Shown here in pieces: positions 1 to 4,685 of a stretch of DNA of 6,723 nt. The number at the start of each line of letters is the position of its first letter. Within the stretch, counting starts at the first letter, position 1. This DNA comes from Planctomycetes bacterium UBA2386 (lineage in GTDB: Bacteria; Planctomycetota; UBA1135; UBA2386), in NCBI GenBank assembly GCA_002343845.1, contig DDSQ01000128.1:1-6723 (forward strand), read 5' to 3'. The translations under genes were made by a program, and so were the position numbers. Under the pieces are notes generated by a model. That model was not told where the DNA came from, ran no database searches, and saw nothing but the letters and a program-made list of their open reading frames with translations.

Positions 1-802
1 GCAGGGTCGAGAAGCTGCCGGTGTCGACCAACGCGACGTTCATCCCAGGCATCGCGGCGACGTTGGCCTGTGCCGAGCGGACGGTGCCCAGGCTGTCCCA
101 GTAGGGCAGGATGCTGCCCATCACGAAGGGCATGTCGGGCGCGCCGTACACGGTGCGCACGTTCTGGATGAAGCTGAGCAGGTTGGTCTCGTAGGCGGCG
201 GCCGCGCCGGGCACGAGGTTCAGGGCATCGCTCTCGCCCTGCATCCAGGCCATGCCCGAGATCACCGGCGTGGCGCCGCTGCCGGTCAGGTTGAGCAAGG
301 CCGCGTCGACACGCTCCCTGAAGCGGGTGTACATCACGCCCCCGGGCGTGCCGGGCTTCCAGTCGACGGCGAGGTCGGTTGCGGTGACGGCCTGCTTGAC
401 CAGGTAGATCTGATCGGTGGGGAACAACTGGCTCAGGCGGTGCCCGAAGCTCAGCTCGGGGCCGAAGGTGTCGGGCTGGGATGGGCTGTCGAACACGCCC
501 AGGGTGGGCGTCAGCGGCACCCAGCCGTTGCCGACGCCGGGGCAGACCTGGTGGTCGCAGGGCCAGGCCGTCGTGGGCGTGGGGGTGTTGTAGTTCCAGA
601 AGAACACGTTGGCGGGCGGCGTGCCCAGGTTCAGCGTGTCCGGCGGCGTGCCGTAGGTGGGCGGCACGGGCACGTCGTATCCCCCCAGGCCCGCCATGTT
701 CGATTGCCCGCCCAGCAGGAACACGCGCGTCACCGCCTGCGCAGGCGGCGCGAACGCCACCGTGCCGATGACCAGGGCAGCCAGGGAGATCAAAGCCTTC
801 AT
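1..802 (-). CDS. Secreted SGNH/SASA-type carbohydrate O-acetylesterase, 3' end cut by window edge
   Basis: The visible 267 residues look like a sialate O-acetylesterase/SASA (CE6-like) protein, a serine esterase that removes O-acetyl groups from sugars. Residues 1-23 form a signal peptide (MKALISLAALVIG..., likely cut after AQA), so it should act in the periplasm or outside the cell. The mature protein opens with VFLLGGQSNMAG; GQSN at 32-35 is the family's block I and Ser34 the probable nucleophile. WMQGESDA at 186-193 is the second conserved block (QGESD). The C-terminal catalytic His region lies beyond the left edge, so a PEP-CTERM tail or extra domain cannot be excluded. The ATG at 802 is preceded by GGAG nine bases upstream. 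The reading frame has no stop inside the window. It is separated from the upstream PEP-CTERM gene by a terminator and probably has its own promoter. The substrate is unknown; acetylated exopolysaccharide is an inference from context. Confidence 0.85.
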   Translation of the reverse strand, partial: MKALISLAALVIGTVAFAPPAQAVTRVFLLGGQSNMAGLGGYDVPVPPTYGTPPDTLNLGTPPANVFFWNYNTPTPTTAWPCDHQVCPGVGNGWVPLTPTLGVFDSPSQPDTFGPELSFGHRLSQLFPTDQIYLVKQAVTATDLAVDWKPGTPGGVMYTRFRERVDAALLNLTGSGATPVISGMAWMQGESDALNLVPGAAAAYETNLLSFIQNVRTVYGAPDMPFVMGSILPYWDSLGTVRSAQANVAAMPGMNVALVDTGSFSTL

Positions 803-817
803 GATGGGGTGCTCCGC

Positions 818-835
818 TGCACCGGGCCCGGTGCA
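818..835. promoter_or_regulatory. 18-bp perfect palindrome upstream of the esterase gene
   Basis: TGCACCGGGCCCGGTGCA reads identically on both strands and ends 16 bases before the esterase start codon. It overlaps a direct repeat of CCGCTGCACCG (814-824 and 838-848, 24-bp period), and an inverted TGCAGCGG lies at 864-871. The arrangement resembles an operator cluster. If transcribed, the site would also fold into a 7-bp stem next to the ribosome binding site. No particular regulator can be named. Confidence 0.45.
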
Positions 836-1010
836 ACCCGCTGCACCGCGGCCAGGAGCGCGATGCAGCGGCGCGTGGGCCGGCGATTTCTTCGTGTTGT
901 CAGGCAGGCCGCAGGTTAGCCGGTTCGCGTGGCTGCGGTGGGGAGGGATCCCCCGGGTCGCGGGGCGGCATACGTCACCTGGAGGCACGGCTGCGGCCGC
1001 CGGCATGAGA

Positions 1011-1031
1011 AAGGCCGGCAGTGCCGGCCTT
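1011..1031 (-). terminator. Hairpin terminator of the DUF642-like PEP-CTERM gene
   Basis: A 9-bp perfect stem (AAGGCCGGC / GCCGGCCTT) with a 3-base loop begins 33 bases after the PEP-CTERM stop codon. On the minus strand it is followed by TTTCTC, a short U-rich tail. It separates this gene from the esterase. Confidence 0.65.
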
Positions 1032-1064
1032 CAGCGGTGGGGCGGTGACGCTCGAGCGCGACGA

Positions 1065-1679
1065 TCACACCGCCTTGCGACGGCGGCCCAGCAGGCCCAT
1101 CACGCCCAGGCCGGCCAGCGCCAGCGCGTAGGCCGAGGGCTCGGGCACGGCGGTGACGCTGACGTTGTCGATGTGCGGGTAGAAGCCGTAGGTGCCGGCG
1201 GCGCCGCCGGTGTTGGTGAACGTCACCGTCATCGGGCTGCCGGTGCCGGTGAAGCTGAGCGTGTGCGTCGTCCACGTGCCATTGGCGCCGACGTAGTTGC
1301 CGAAGACCGGGCCGACGGCGACGTTCAGCGGCGCGAGGGCGGCGTTGTAGCCCGAGACCATGAACGACAGCTCGTAGGGCTGGTTCAGAACCGTGGCGAA
1401 CTGCTGCGACAGCGCCTGGGTGTGCCACTCGAGCTGGGCGGCCTGGCTGCCGGCGCCCACGGGGCCGCCGAGGTAGGAGTTGCTGAAGATCACCGGGCCG
1501 GAACCGCTGCCGCTCACCGTCCAGCCGGGCGGCGGGTTCTGGTGCTCCCAGACACCGGGGGCGTCGATGAGGTTGTCCTCGAAGCTGCCGTTGGTCAGCA
1601 GGTTGGCGTGCACGCCCGAGCCGGCCATCGCCAGGACAGCGGCGGCGGCGCAGCGGGAAAGAACGGATGCGGTGGTCAT
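1065..1679 (-). CDS. PEP-CTERM sorting-domain protein, DUF642-like (204 aa)
   Basis: This is a secreted surface protein of the exosortase pathway. Residues 1-25 are a signal peptide. The mature chain opens with NLLTNGSFEDN (NGSFE at 30-34), the usual start of DUF642/galactose-binding-like beta-sandwich proteins. PPGWTVSG follows at 50-57, and HIDNVSVTA near 169-177 closes the fold. The tail is VPEP at 178-181, a hydrophobic helix at about 182-198, then RRRK at 199-202. This is the PEP-CTERM signal recognised by EpsH/XrtA-type exosortases. The mature part has no cysteine. The ATG at 1679 has AAGGGG five bases upstream. The gene stands alone: it lies downstream of the TA module and has its own terminator. 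A carbohydrate-binding role is plausible for the fold but not shown by the sequence. Confidence 0.88.
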   Translation of the reverse strand: MTTASVLSRCAAAAVLAMAGSGVHANLLTNGSFEDNLIDAPGVWEHQNPPPGWTVSGSGSGPVIFSNSYLGGPVGAGSQAAQLEWHTQALSQQFATVLNQPYELSFMVSGYNAALAPLNVAVGPVFGNYVGANGTWTTHTLSFTGTGSPMTVTFTNTGGAAGTYGFYPHIDNVSVTAVPEPSAYALALAGLGVMGLLGRRRKAV

Positions 1680-1733
1680 GACGGCCCCTTGCCTGCGCGC
1701 GGACCGGCCGATGAGCCAGGGAGCCTGCGCAGC

Positions 1734-1747
1734 GTGATGTCCGTCAC
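1734..1747. promoter_or_regulatory. CRP/FNR-like half-site pair upstream of a PEP-CTERM gene
   Basis: GTGA, six bases, TCAC matches the core of the CRP/Vfr recognition sequence and is centred about 61 bases before the PEP-CTERM start at 1679. No convincing -10 hexamer is visible at the expected distance, and such 4-bp arms arise often by chance. Confidence 0.2.
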
Positions 1748-1793
1748 TGTACGCTCGGGTGCGGCGTTGGAGCCCCCTGCCCCCCGTGTTCGA

Positions 1794-1817
1794 GGGGTGG
1801 GGTGGGGGTCAGGCGGG
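1794..1817 (+). other. G-quadruplex motif with one-base loops
   Basis: Four G-runs lie on the plus strand: GGGG, T, GGGG, T, GGGGG, then TCAGGC and GGG. Loops of 1, 1 and 6 bases fit the strict G3+N1-7 pattern. The motif lies upstream of the PEP-CTERM gene at 1679 and overlaps the left side of the solo repeat element. The minus-strand transcript would carry the C-rich complement, so any folding would be in DNA. Confidence 0.5.
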
Positions 1818-1842
1818 AGGCAAAAGGCAAGACCTGACCCCC
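1804..1842. repeat. Solo half of the GGGGTCAGGTCTTGC repeat family, hairpin-forming
   Basis: Positions 1819-1841 are identical over 23 bases to the right arm of the 129-bp element (3745-3767). GGGGGTCAGG at 1804-1813 and CCTGACCCCC at 1833-1842 form a perfect 10-bp inverted repeat with a 19-base loop. TCGAGG occurs 29 bases before the arm, as it does 22-23 bases before the arm in the other two copies, so this looks like a right half that lost the rest. It ends 11 bases from the antitoxin stop and could help terminate that transcript. On the plus strand it is followed by CTTTTCCCC. Confidence 0.7.
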
Positions 1843-1852
1843 TTTTCCCCCG

Positions 1853-2149
1853 TCAGCCGGCGCTTGCCGGCGCCGCGTGAAGCCTGAGCCCGAGGGCGGC
1901 GACGACCTTCATGACCGTCGCGAACTCCGGATTCCCCGAGGGCGACAGAGCCTTGTACAAGCTTTCGCGGCCAAGGCCCGTTTCCCGCGCAAGTTGCGTC
2001 ATGCCCTTCGCGCGAGCGATGTCACCCAGGGCGGCAGCCACCAGCGCGGCATCGCCCTGCTCCAGTGCAGCCTCCAGGTAGGCCGCCATGTCGGCCTCGG
2101 ACTCCAGATGCTCGGCTGGGTCCCAAACGGTTGTCTTGGTCTTGCGCAC
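1853..2149 (-). CDS. Antitoxin, HigA-like XRE family (HI1420 type), 98 aa
   Basis: This is the antidote of a type II toxin-antitoxin pair, expected to bind and neutralise the neighbouring RelE/ParE-like toxin and to repress the operon. The sequence has the hallmarks of the HI1420-type addiction-module antidote family: WDPAEHLESEADMAAYLEAA near the N-terminus, then GDIARAKGMTQLARETGLG, which forms the helix-turn-helix, then RESLYKALSPSGNPEFATVM. I chose the GTG at 2149 because GGAG lies seven bases upstream and translation then begins at VRKTKTTVWDP, as in relatives. The ATG at 2188 would add 13 unconserved residues inside the toxin gene. Four bases separate the toxin stop from this start, which suggests translational coupling. 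The reading frame is intact, unlike that of the toxin. Confidence 0.88.
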   Translation of the reverse strand: MRKTKTTVWDPAEHLESEADMAAYLEAALEQGDAALVAAALGDIARAKGMTQLARETGLGRESLYKALSPSGNPEFATVMKVVAALGLRLHAAPASAG

Positions 2150-2153
2150 GAGA

Positions 2154-2452
2154 TCACTCCGGCAGTTCGTGAGCCAGTTGCCTGGCAACTCGGATGTCCT
2201 GTACCTGGGTCGATTTGTCGCCGCCAGCGAGCAGGACGATCAACACGTTCCCTTTCTGGACGAAGTAGACGCGGTAACCAGGGCCGTAGTCGATGCGCAA
2301 TTCGGAGACGCCTTCACCGACAGGTTTGACATCGCCCGGACCCCCCCAAGGGACAGACGCCGGATGCGGATGTCGATGCGCGCCTTGGCCTGACGGTCCC
2401 GAAGTGACGCAAACCAGTCCCTGTACTCGGCCGTCTGGCGGACTTCGATCAC
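2154..2452 (-). pseudogene. RelE/ParE-family toxin (HI1419 type), frameshifted at a G7 run
   Basis: The toxin of the pair is read in two frames. Starting at GTG 2452, the first frame gives [20 protein letters not shown] and continues to [12 protein letters not shown]. The second frame supplies [20 protein letters not shown], then PGYRVYF and [10 protein letters not shown], ending at the TGA at 2154. Joined, these make a 98-residue protein with all the usual parts of the HI1419-type killer family, including the GDKSTQ C-terminal motif. The break falls at seven consecutive G on the minus strand (2341-2347). The span of 299 bases is two more than 297 or one fewer than 300. As written, the first frame ends at 2240 after 70 residues and has lost the catalytic C-terminal half. 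Options are a true inactivating indel, a sequencing error in the homopolymer, or slippage that restores the frame. There is no clear Shine-Dalgarno sequence before the start. Confidence 0.85.
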
Positions 2453-2460
2453 TGCGCGTT

Positions 2461-2488
2461 TGTATCACATGGGATACATTGATGACAA
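2461..2488 (-). promoter_or_regulatory. Putative promoter and autoregulatory operator of the toxin-antitoxin module
   Basis: TGTATC (2461-2466), six bases, GATACA (2473-2478) form a perfect inverted repeat just before the toxin start at 2452. On the minus strand, TTGTCA (2488-2483) is a good -35, and 16 bases later GATACA (2466-2461) is a fair -10 that coincides with one arm of the palindrome. A bound antitoxin dimer would therefore block RNA polymerase, the usual control of such modules. The predicted transcript start falls near 2454, leaving almost no leader. This agrees with the missing ribosome binding site. Confidence 0.6.
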
Positions 2489-2516
2489 GGGCTTGGGCTT
2501 GGCGCGAAAGCCTCGC

Positions 2517-2551
2517 GGGTTCGGGGTCAGCGTGGGTTCGGGTCTGGGTTC
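2517..2551. repeat. GGGTTC repeat cluster beside the 125-bp element
   Basis: GGGTTC occurs at 2517, 2534 and 2546, each followed by a variant of GGGTC. The first unit, GGGTTCGGGGTCAG (2517-2530), is identical over 14 bases to the left edge of the 129-bp element (3633-3646). The cluster therefore looks like a local multiplication of the element's left terminus. Confidence 0.55.
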
Positions 2552-2676
2552 AGGGTCAGGTCTTGTCTCTTGCCCGCTCGTCCACGGGGTGCCGCGCGGG
2601 AGGGCACGCTCTCGCCGGCGTTGAAACTCAGGCCCTCGAGGCATGGTCCCGAGGGGCGGGCAAGAGGCAAGCCCTG
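2552..2676. repeat. MITE/REPIN-like inverted-repeat element, about 125 bp
   Basis: The left arm at 2557-2577 (CAGGTCTTGTCTCTTGCC...) pairs with the right arm at 2656-2676 at 19 of 21 positions. Spacing matches the second copy: the distance from CAGGTCTTG to the internal CCCTCGAGGCA is 76 bases in both (2557 to 2633; 3644 to 3720), and the rest is 32-33 bases. The outer end of the right arm is degenerate. There is no coding capacity, so it would depend on a transposase supplied elsewhere. I recall GGGGTCAGGTCTTGC-type sequences near REP-associated tyrosine transposases in Proteobacteria, but cannot verify that here. Confidence 0.7.
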
Positions 2677-2708
2677 CTGCTGCTGACGGCTGTTCCTGAC
2701 GGAAACGA

Positions 2709-2736
2709 CGACGCCCTGCACGAAGGCAGGGCGTCG
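2709..2736 (-). terminator. Terminator of the second PEP-CTERM gene
   Basis: An 11-bp perfect stem (CGACGCCCTGC / GCAGGGCGTCG) with a 6-base loop lies 42 bases after the stop codon and is followed on the minus strand by TCGTTTCC. A second small hairpin, GGGGC-GGT-GCCCC (2759-2771), sits immediately after the stop. Both hairpins recur after the PEP-CTERM gene at 3859. Confidence 0.75.
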
Positions 2737-2778
2737 GGTGTGGAGTGGAGTGCAATCCGGGGCGGTGCCCCGTCGGGG

Positions 2779-3462
2779 TCAGGCCTGCTTGCGGCGACGG
2801 GCGACGAAGCCGACCAGGCCCAGGCCTGCCAGCGCCAGCGCGTAGGCCTGAGGCTCTGGCACGGCGGTCACCACGACGTTGTCCAGGCCGATGTAGTTGA
2901 CGCCCGACGTGCCGGTGAAGCTCAGGACGACGTTTCCGCCGGTGCCGGCAAACGTGCTGGTGGTCTGGGTCTGCCAGAGGTTGTTCTGGTTCGCCGGCGC
3001 AACGAAGTTGAAGGTGCCCAGCGGAGCGGCGCCAGCCTTGACTTCGATGCCGGCGGCCGTTGCGCCGTTGTAGTTCCACGAGGTGCCGAGGTCGAACTGC
3101 ACCGTGTACGTCCAGCCGCTCAAGGTCGCGAGCGTCGTGGACACACCGCCGCGGCCGTTGTTCTGGTAGCTGGTGAGGTCGAGAAACTTCTCGCCGCTCG
3201 GCGTCGACAGGCCGAACGAGACCTCCTGGATCCAGGTCACGGCGTCGGTCGGTGCACCTGCGCTCACGGTCCAGCCGGTCATTGCCGTCGAGCCCAGCGG
3301 AAGCTTGTGGGCCACCGGCGCCCCAGCATCGGTATCGACAAAGGCGCCGTTCTCGAAGCTGTTCGAGAAGACGGTCACCGCCGCGCCGGCGGAGGCTGCG
3401 AATCCCAAAGAACCGATCATGGCCGCAGCAGCGGCGAAGCGGGCAATCCTCAGGCGTGTCAT
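2779..3462 (-). CDS. PEP-CTERM sorting-domain protein, DUF642-like (227 aa)
   Basis: This is a secreted exosortase substrate. A signal peptide spans about residues 1-28 (MTRLRIARFAAAAAMIGSLG...). The mature part begins VFSNSFENG (31-39), continues with TGWTVSAGAPTDAVTWIQ (62-79) and GEKFLDLTSYQ (90-100), and ends IGLDNVVVTA (191-200). This order is typical of DUF642/choice-of-anchor beta-sandwich domains. The sorting tail is VPEP at 201-204, a hydrophobic helix at about 206-221 and RRRK at 222-225. There are no cysteines. I chose the ATG at 3462 because AGGGA lies six bases upstream; the ATG at 3468 would sit directly on that site. Longer in-frame starts up to 3594 would add a charged, non-signal leader. 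The tail resembles that of the PEP-CTERM gene at 3859 (roughly 84% of bases by eye), although the two outer domains are unrelated. Confidence 0.88.
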   Translation of the reverse strand: MTRLRIARFAAAAAMIGSLGFAASAGAAVTVFSNSFENGAFVDTDAGAPVAHKLPLGSTAMTGWTVSAGAPTDAVTWIQEVSFGLSTPSGEKFLDLTSYQNNGRGGVSTTLATLSGWTYTVQFDLGTSWNYNGATAAGIEVKAGAAPLGTFNFVAPANQNNLWQTQTTSTFAGTGGNVVLSFTGTSGVNYIGLDNVVVTAVPEPQAYALALAGLGLVGFVARRRKQA

Positions 3463-3537
3463 GTGCATTCCCTGACGATGGCGTTCTCGAACCGGATGGC
3501 CGAGCCGCTCTTGCCGCGAGTGCAGGAGGGAGAGCCC

Positions 3538-3558
3538 AGCACAGCAATGGCGTGTGCT
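3538..3558. promoter_or_regulatory. AGCACA-N9-TGTGCT inverted repeat upstream of a PEP-CTERM gene
   Basis: Perfect 6-bp arms with a 9-base spacer lie 76-96 bases before the start at 3462, a reasonable place for an operator. A separate CCCCC-ATGGTC-GGGGG hairpin (3566-3581) lies just beyond it. Neither has a recognisable regulator, and inverted repeats of this size are common by chance in GC-rich DNA. Confidence 0.25.
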
Positions 3559-3638
3559 CGACATTCCCCCATGGTCGGGGGGCTGCTGACCCATCAGGGC
3601 CCCGGCTTGGCGAGCTTGCGCAGACGGATGCGGGGTTC

Positions 3639-3767
3639 GGGGTCAGGTCTTGCCCCTTGCCAACGCGGCTACGCACTGGGGTGCAGGGCTCCGCGTGGTC
3701 ACTGGGGCTCGAGCTCGGACCCTCGAGGCAACAGGCTGACGGCAGGCAAAAGGCAAGACCTGACCCC
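3639..3767. repeat. MITE/REPIN-like inverted-repeat element, 129 bp, best-preserved copy
   Basis: The terminal arms at 3639-3661 (GGGGTCAGGTCTTGCC...) and 3745-3767 are inverted copies matching at 21 of 23 positions. The 83-base centre contains CCCTCGAGGCA at 3720-3730, shared with the copy at 2552-2676 at the same spacing. The right arm is identical over 23 bases to 1819-1841. There is no open frame of its own. It lies between two PEP-CTERM genes, so its hairpin could be transcribed by readthrough. Confidence 0.8.
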
Positions 3768-3788
3768 ACTCCAGTGACCCCACTCCAG
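3761..3788. repeat. Perfect 14-bp tandem duplication at the element's right end
   Basis: TGACCCCACTCCAG occurs twice without a gap (3761-3774 and 3775-3788). The unit begins inside the right terminal arm of the 129-bp element (TGACCCC) and extends into flanking DNA, so it duplicates the element boundary. It could come from replication slippage or from an insertion or excision event. Confidence 0.85.
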
Positions 3789-3796
3789 AAACGACA

Positions 3797-3820
3797 ACGC
3801 CCTGCGCAAAGGCAGGGCGT
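3797..3820 (-). terminator. Terminator of the DUF4082-like PEP-CTERM gene
   Basis: A 9-bp stem (ACGCCCTGC / GCAGGGCGT) with a 6-base loop is followed on the minus strand by TGTCGTTTCTGG. It closely resembles the terminator at 2709-2736 in stem, loop and tail. A second hairpin, GGGGC-AGCG-GCCCC (3840-3853), lies just after the stop codon, as in the other gene. Confidence 0.75.
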
Positions 3821-3858
3821 CGATGGCGGAACGTGATGCGGGGCAGCGGCCCCGGCGA

Positions 3859-4509
3859 TCAGTGCGGCTTGCGGCGGCGGGCGACGAAGCCGACGAGGCC
3901 CAGGCCGGCGAGTGCCAGGGCGTAGGCCTGGGGCTCGGGGACGACGGCCACGGTGCCGGCGCCGAAGGCCGAGGAGTTGTCGAACGCGGTGCCGGCCTGG
4001 CCCAGCGCGCCGCCGTAGCGGGACTCCTGGTTCAGCAGCGCGCCGCCGAAGGAGTTGAAGGTGATCGGCGTCGTGCTCTGGTTGTCCGGGCCCTGGTTGA
4101 CACCGGGAGCGACGTTGGTGTTCCAGTTCGGATCCGCGCTGCTGAAGCCGCTGGCCTGCACCGAGTAGGTGTTGCCGGCCACCAGCTGCACGGGCGTCAC
4201 GTTCTGGAAGATGTACTGCGTGCCGCCGTTGAGGGTGCCCGCCGCGAAGGTGACCGGCGCGATGACGGTGGCGAAGGCGTTGGTGACGTCGTACAGGCCC
4301 ACCTGGATGGCGCCGACCAAGCCGTCCATGCCGCTGTCGAACACGCCGAGCTGCGTGACCCAGACGTTCGACTGGGCGGTGAAGTCCAGGCCCAGCATCT
4401 GACCGTAGTTCTGGTTGCCCGTGACCGAGCCGTCGTAGACCGGCGTGTTGGCCGACGCATGGGTCGACAACAGCGCGGCGGCCGCCAGAACGATTGCGCG
4501 CTTGATCAT
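3859..4509 (-). CDS. PEP-CTERM sorting-domain protein, DUF4082-like (216 aa)
   Basis: This is a secreted exosortase substrate. The signal peptide is residues 1-20 (MIKRAIVLAAAALLSTHASA). The body carries LGLDFTAQSNVWVTQLGVFD (39-58), SGMDGLVGAIQVGLYD (59-74), then FQNVTPVQLVAGNTYSVQAS (101-120). This pattern resembles DUF4082-type beta-sandwich proteins often found with PEP-CTERM tails. The 130-175 region is rich in Asn, Gln and Gly. VPEP at 190-193, a hydrophobic helix at about 195-210 and RRRK at 211-214 form the sorting signal. There are no cysteines. The ATG at 4509 has GGGGAG seven bases upstream. The reading frame stays open far upstream, but that extension is the shadow of the glycoside hydrolase gene. 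The function of the outer domain is unknown; surface or matrix attachment is inferred. Confidence 0.88.
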   Translation of the reverse strand: MIKRAIVLAAAALLSTHASANTPVYDGSVTGNQNYGQMLGLDFTAQSNVWVTQLGVFDSGMDGLVGAIQVGLYDVTNAFATVIAPVTFAAGTLNGGTQYIFQNVTPVQLVAGNTYSVQASGFSSADPNWNTNVAPGVNQGPDNQSTTPITFNSFGGALLNQESRYGGALGQAGTAFDNSSAFGAGTVAVVPEPQAYALALAGLGLVGFVARRRKPH

Positions 4510-4577
4510 GTGATAACTCCCCAAATCCGTGACCCGGTGCTCATGCCCCGCCACGTCGCTCGTGACTTCGGACCGCA

Positions 4578-4601
4578 TCCGGACAGTTCCGATTGGATCC
4601 G
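4578..4601. promoter_or_regulatory. Three TCCG boxes phased at 10 bp upstream of a PEP-CTERM gene
   Basis: TCCG occurs at 4578, 4588 and 4598, each separated by six bases. All three therefore lie on one face of the helix, 69-92 bases before the start at 4509. An inverted CGGA at 4569-4572 adds a CGGA-N5-TCCG palindrome. Tandem boxes with one-turn spacing are typical of response-regulator binding sites, but no regulator can be named. Confidence 0.35.
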
Positions 4602-4656
4602 AGCTGGCGGCGCGCCATGCCCCCTCGAACAAGGGGTTGGCAACACTTCGTGACGC

Positions 4657-4672
4657 AAAACCCCCCTTCGGG
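4657..4672 (-). terminator. Weak terminator-like hairpin after the glycoside hydrolase
   Basis: On the minus strand CCC-GAA-GGG is followed by three more G and TTTT, 13 bases after the hydrolase stop. The stem is only three pairs before a G-G mismatch. It may be degenerate, and readthrough into the PEP-CTERM gene at 4509 is possible. Confidence 0.25.
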
Positions 4673-4685
4673 CGACGCCTGCCGC

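Noticed and set aside
440..1880. Plus-strand open frames over the left third
   Set aside because: They are antisense to the esterase and PEP-CTERM genes and have the Arg/Ala/Gly composition of shadow frames.
2150..2188. Antitoxin start at ATG 2188
   Set aside because: It adds 13 unconserved residues and lacks a ribosome binding site; the GTG at 2149 has GGAG at good spacing and gives the family N-terminus.
3544..3560. Sigma-54 promoter before a PEP-CTERM gene
   Set aside because: GCAC and TTGC elements occur on the minus strand, but the spacing is one base too long and the -24 GG is missing. A similar near miss at 4641-4660 fails the same test.
1804..3767. CRISPR array or complete insertion sequence
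   Set aside because: The repeats are inverted, unequally spaced and only three in number, and no transposase or Cas-like frame lies in or beside them.
2293..3777. Long open frames on both strands across 2293-3777
   Set aside because: They cross terminators, repeats and the PEP-CTERM gene, have no family resemblance or signal, and reflect the scarcity of stop codons in GC-rich DNA.
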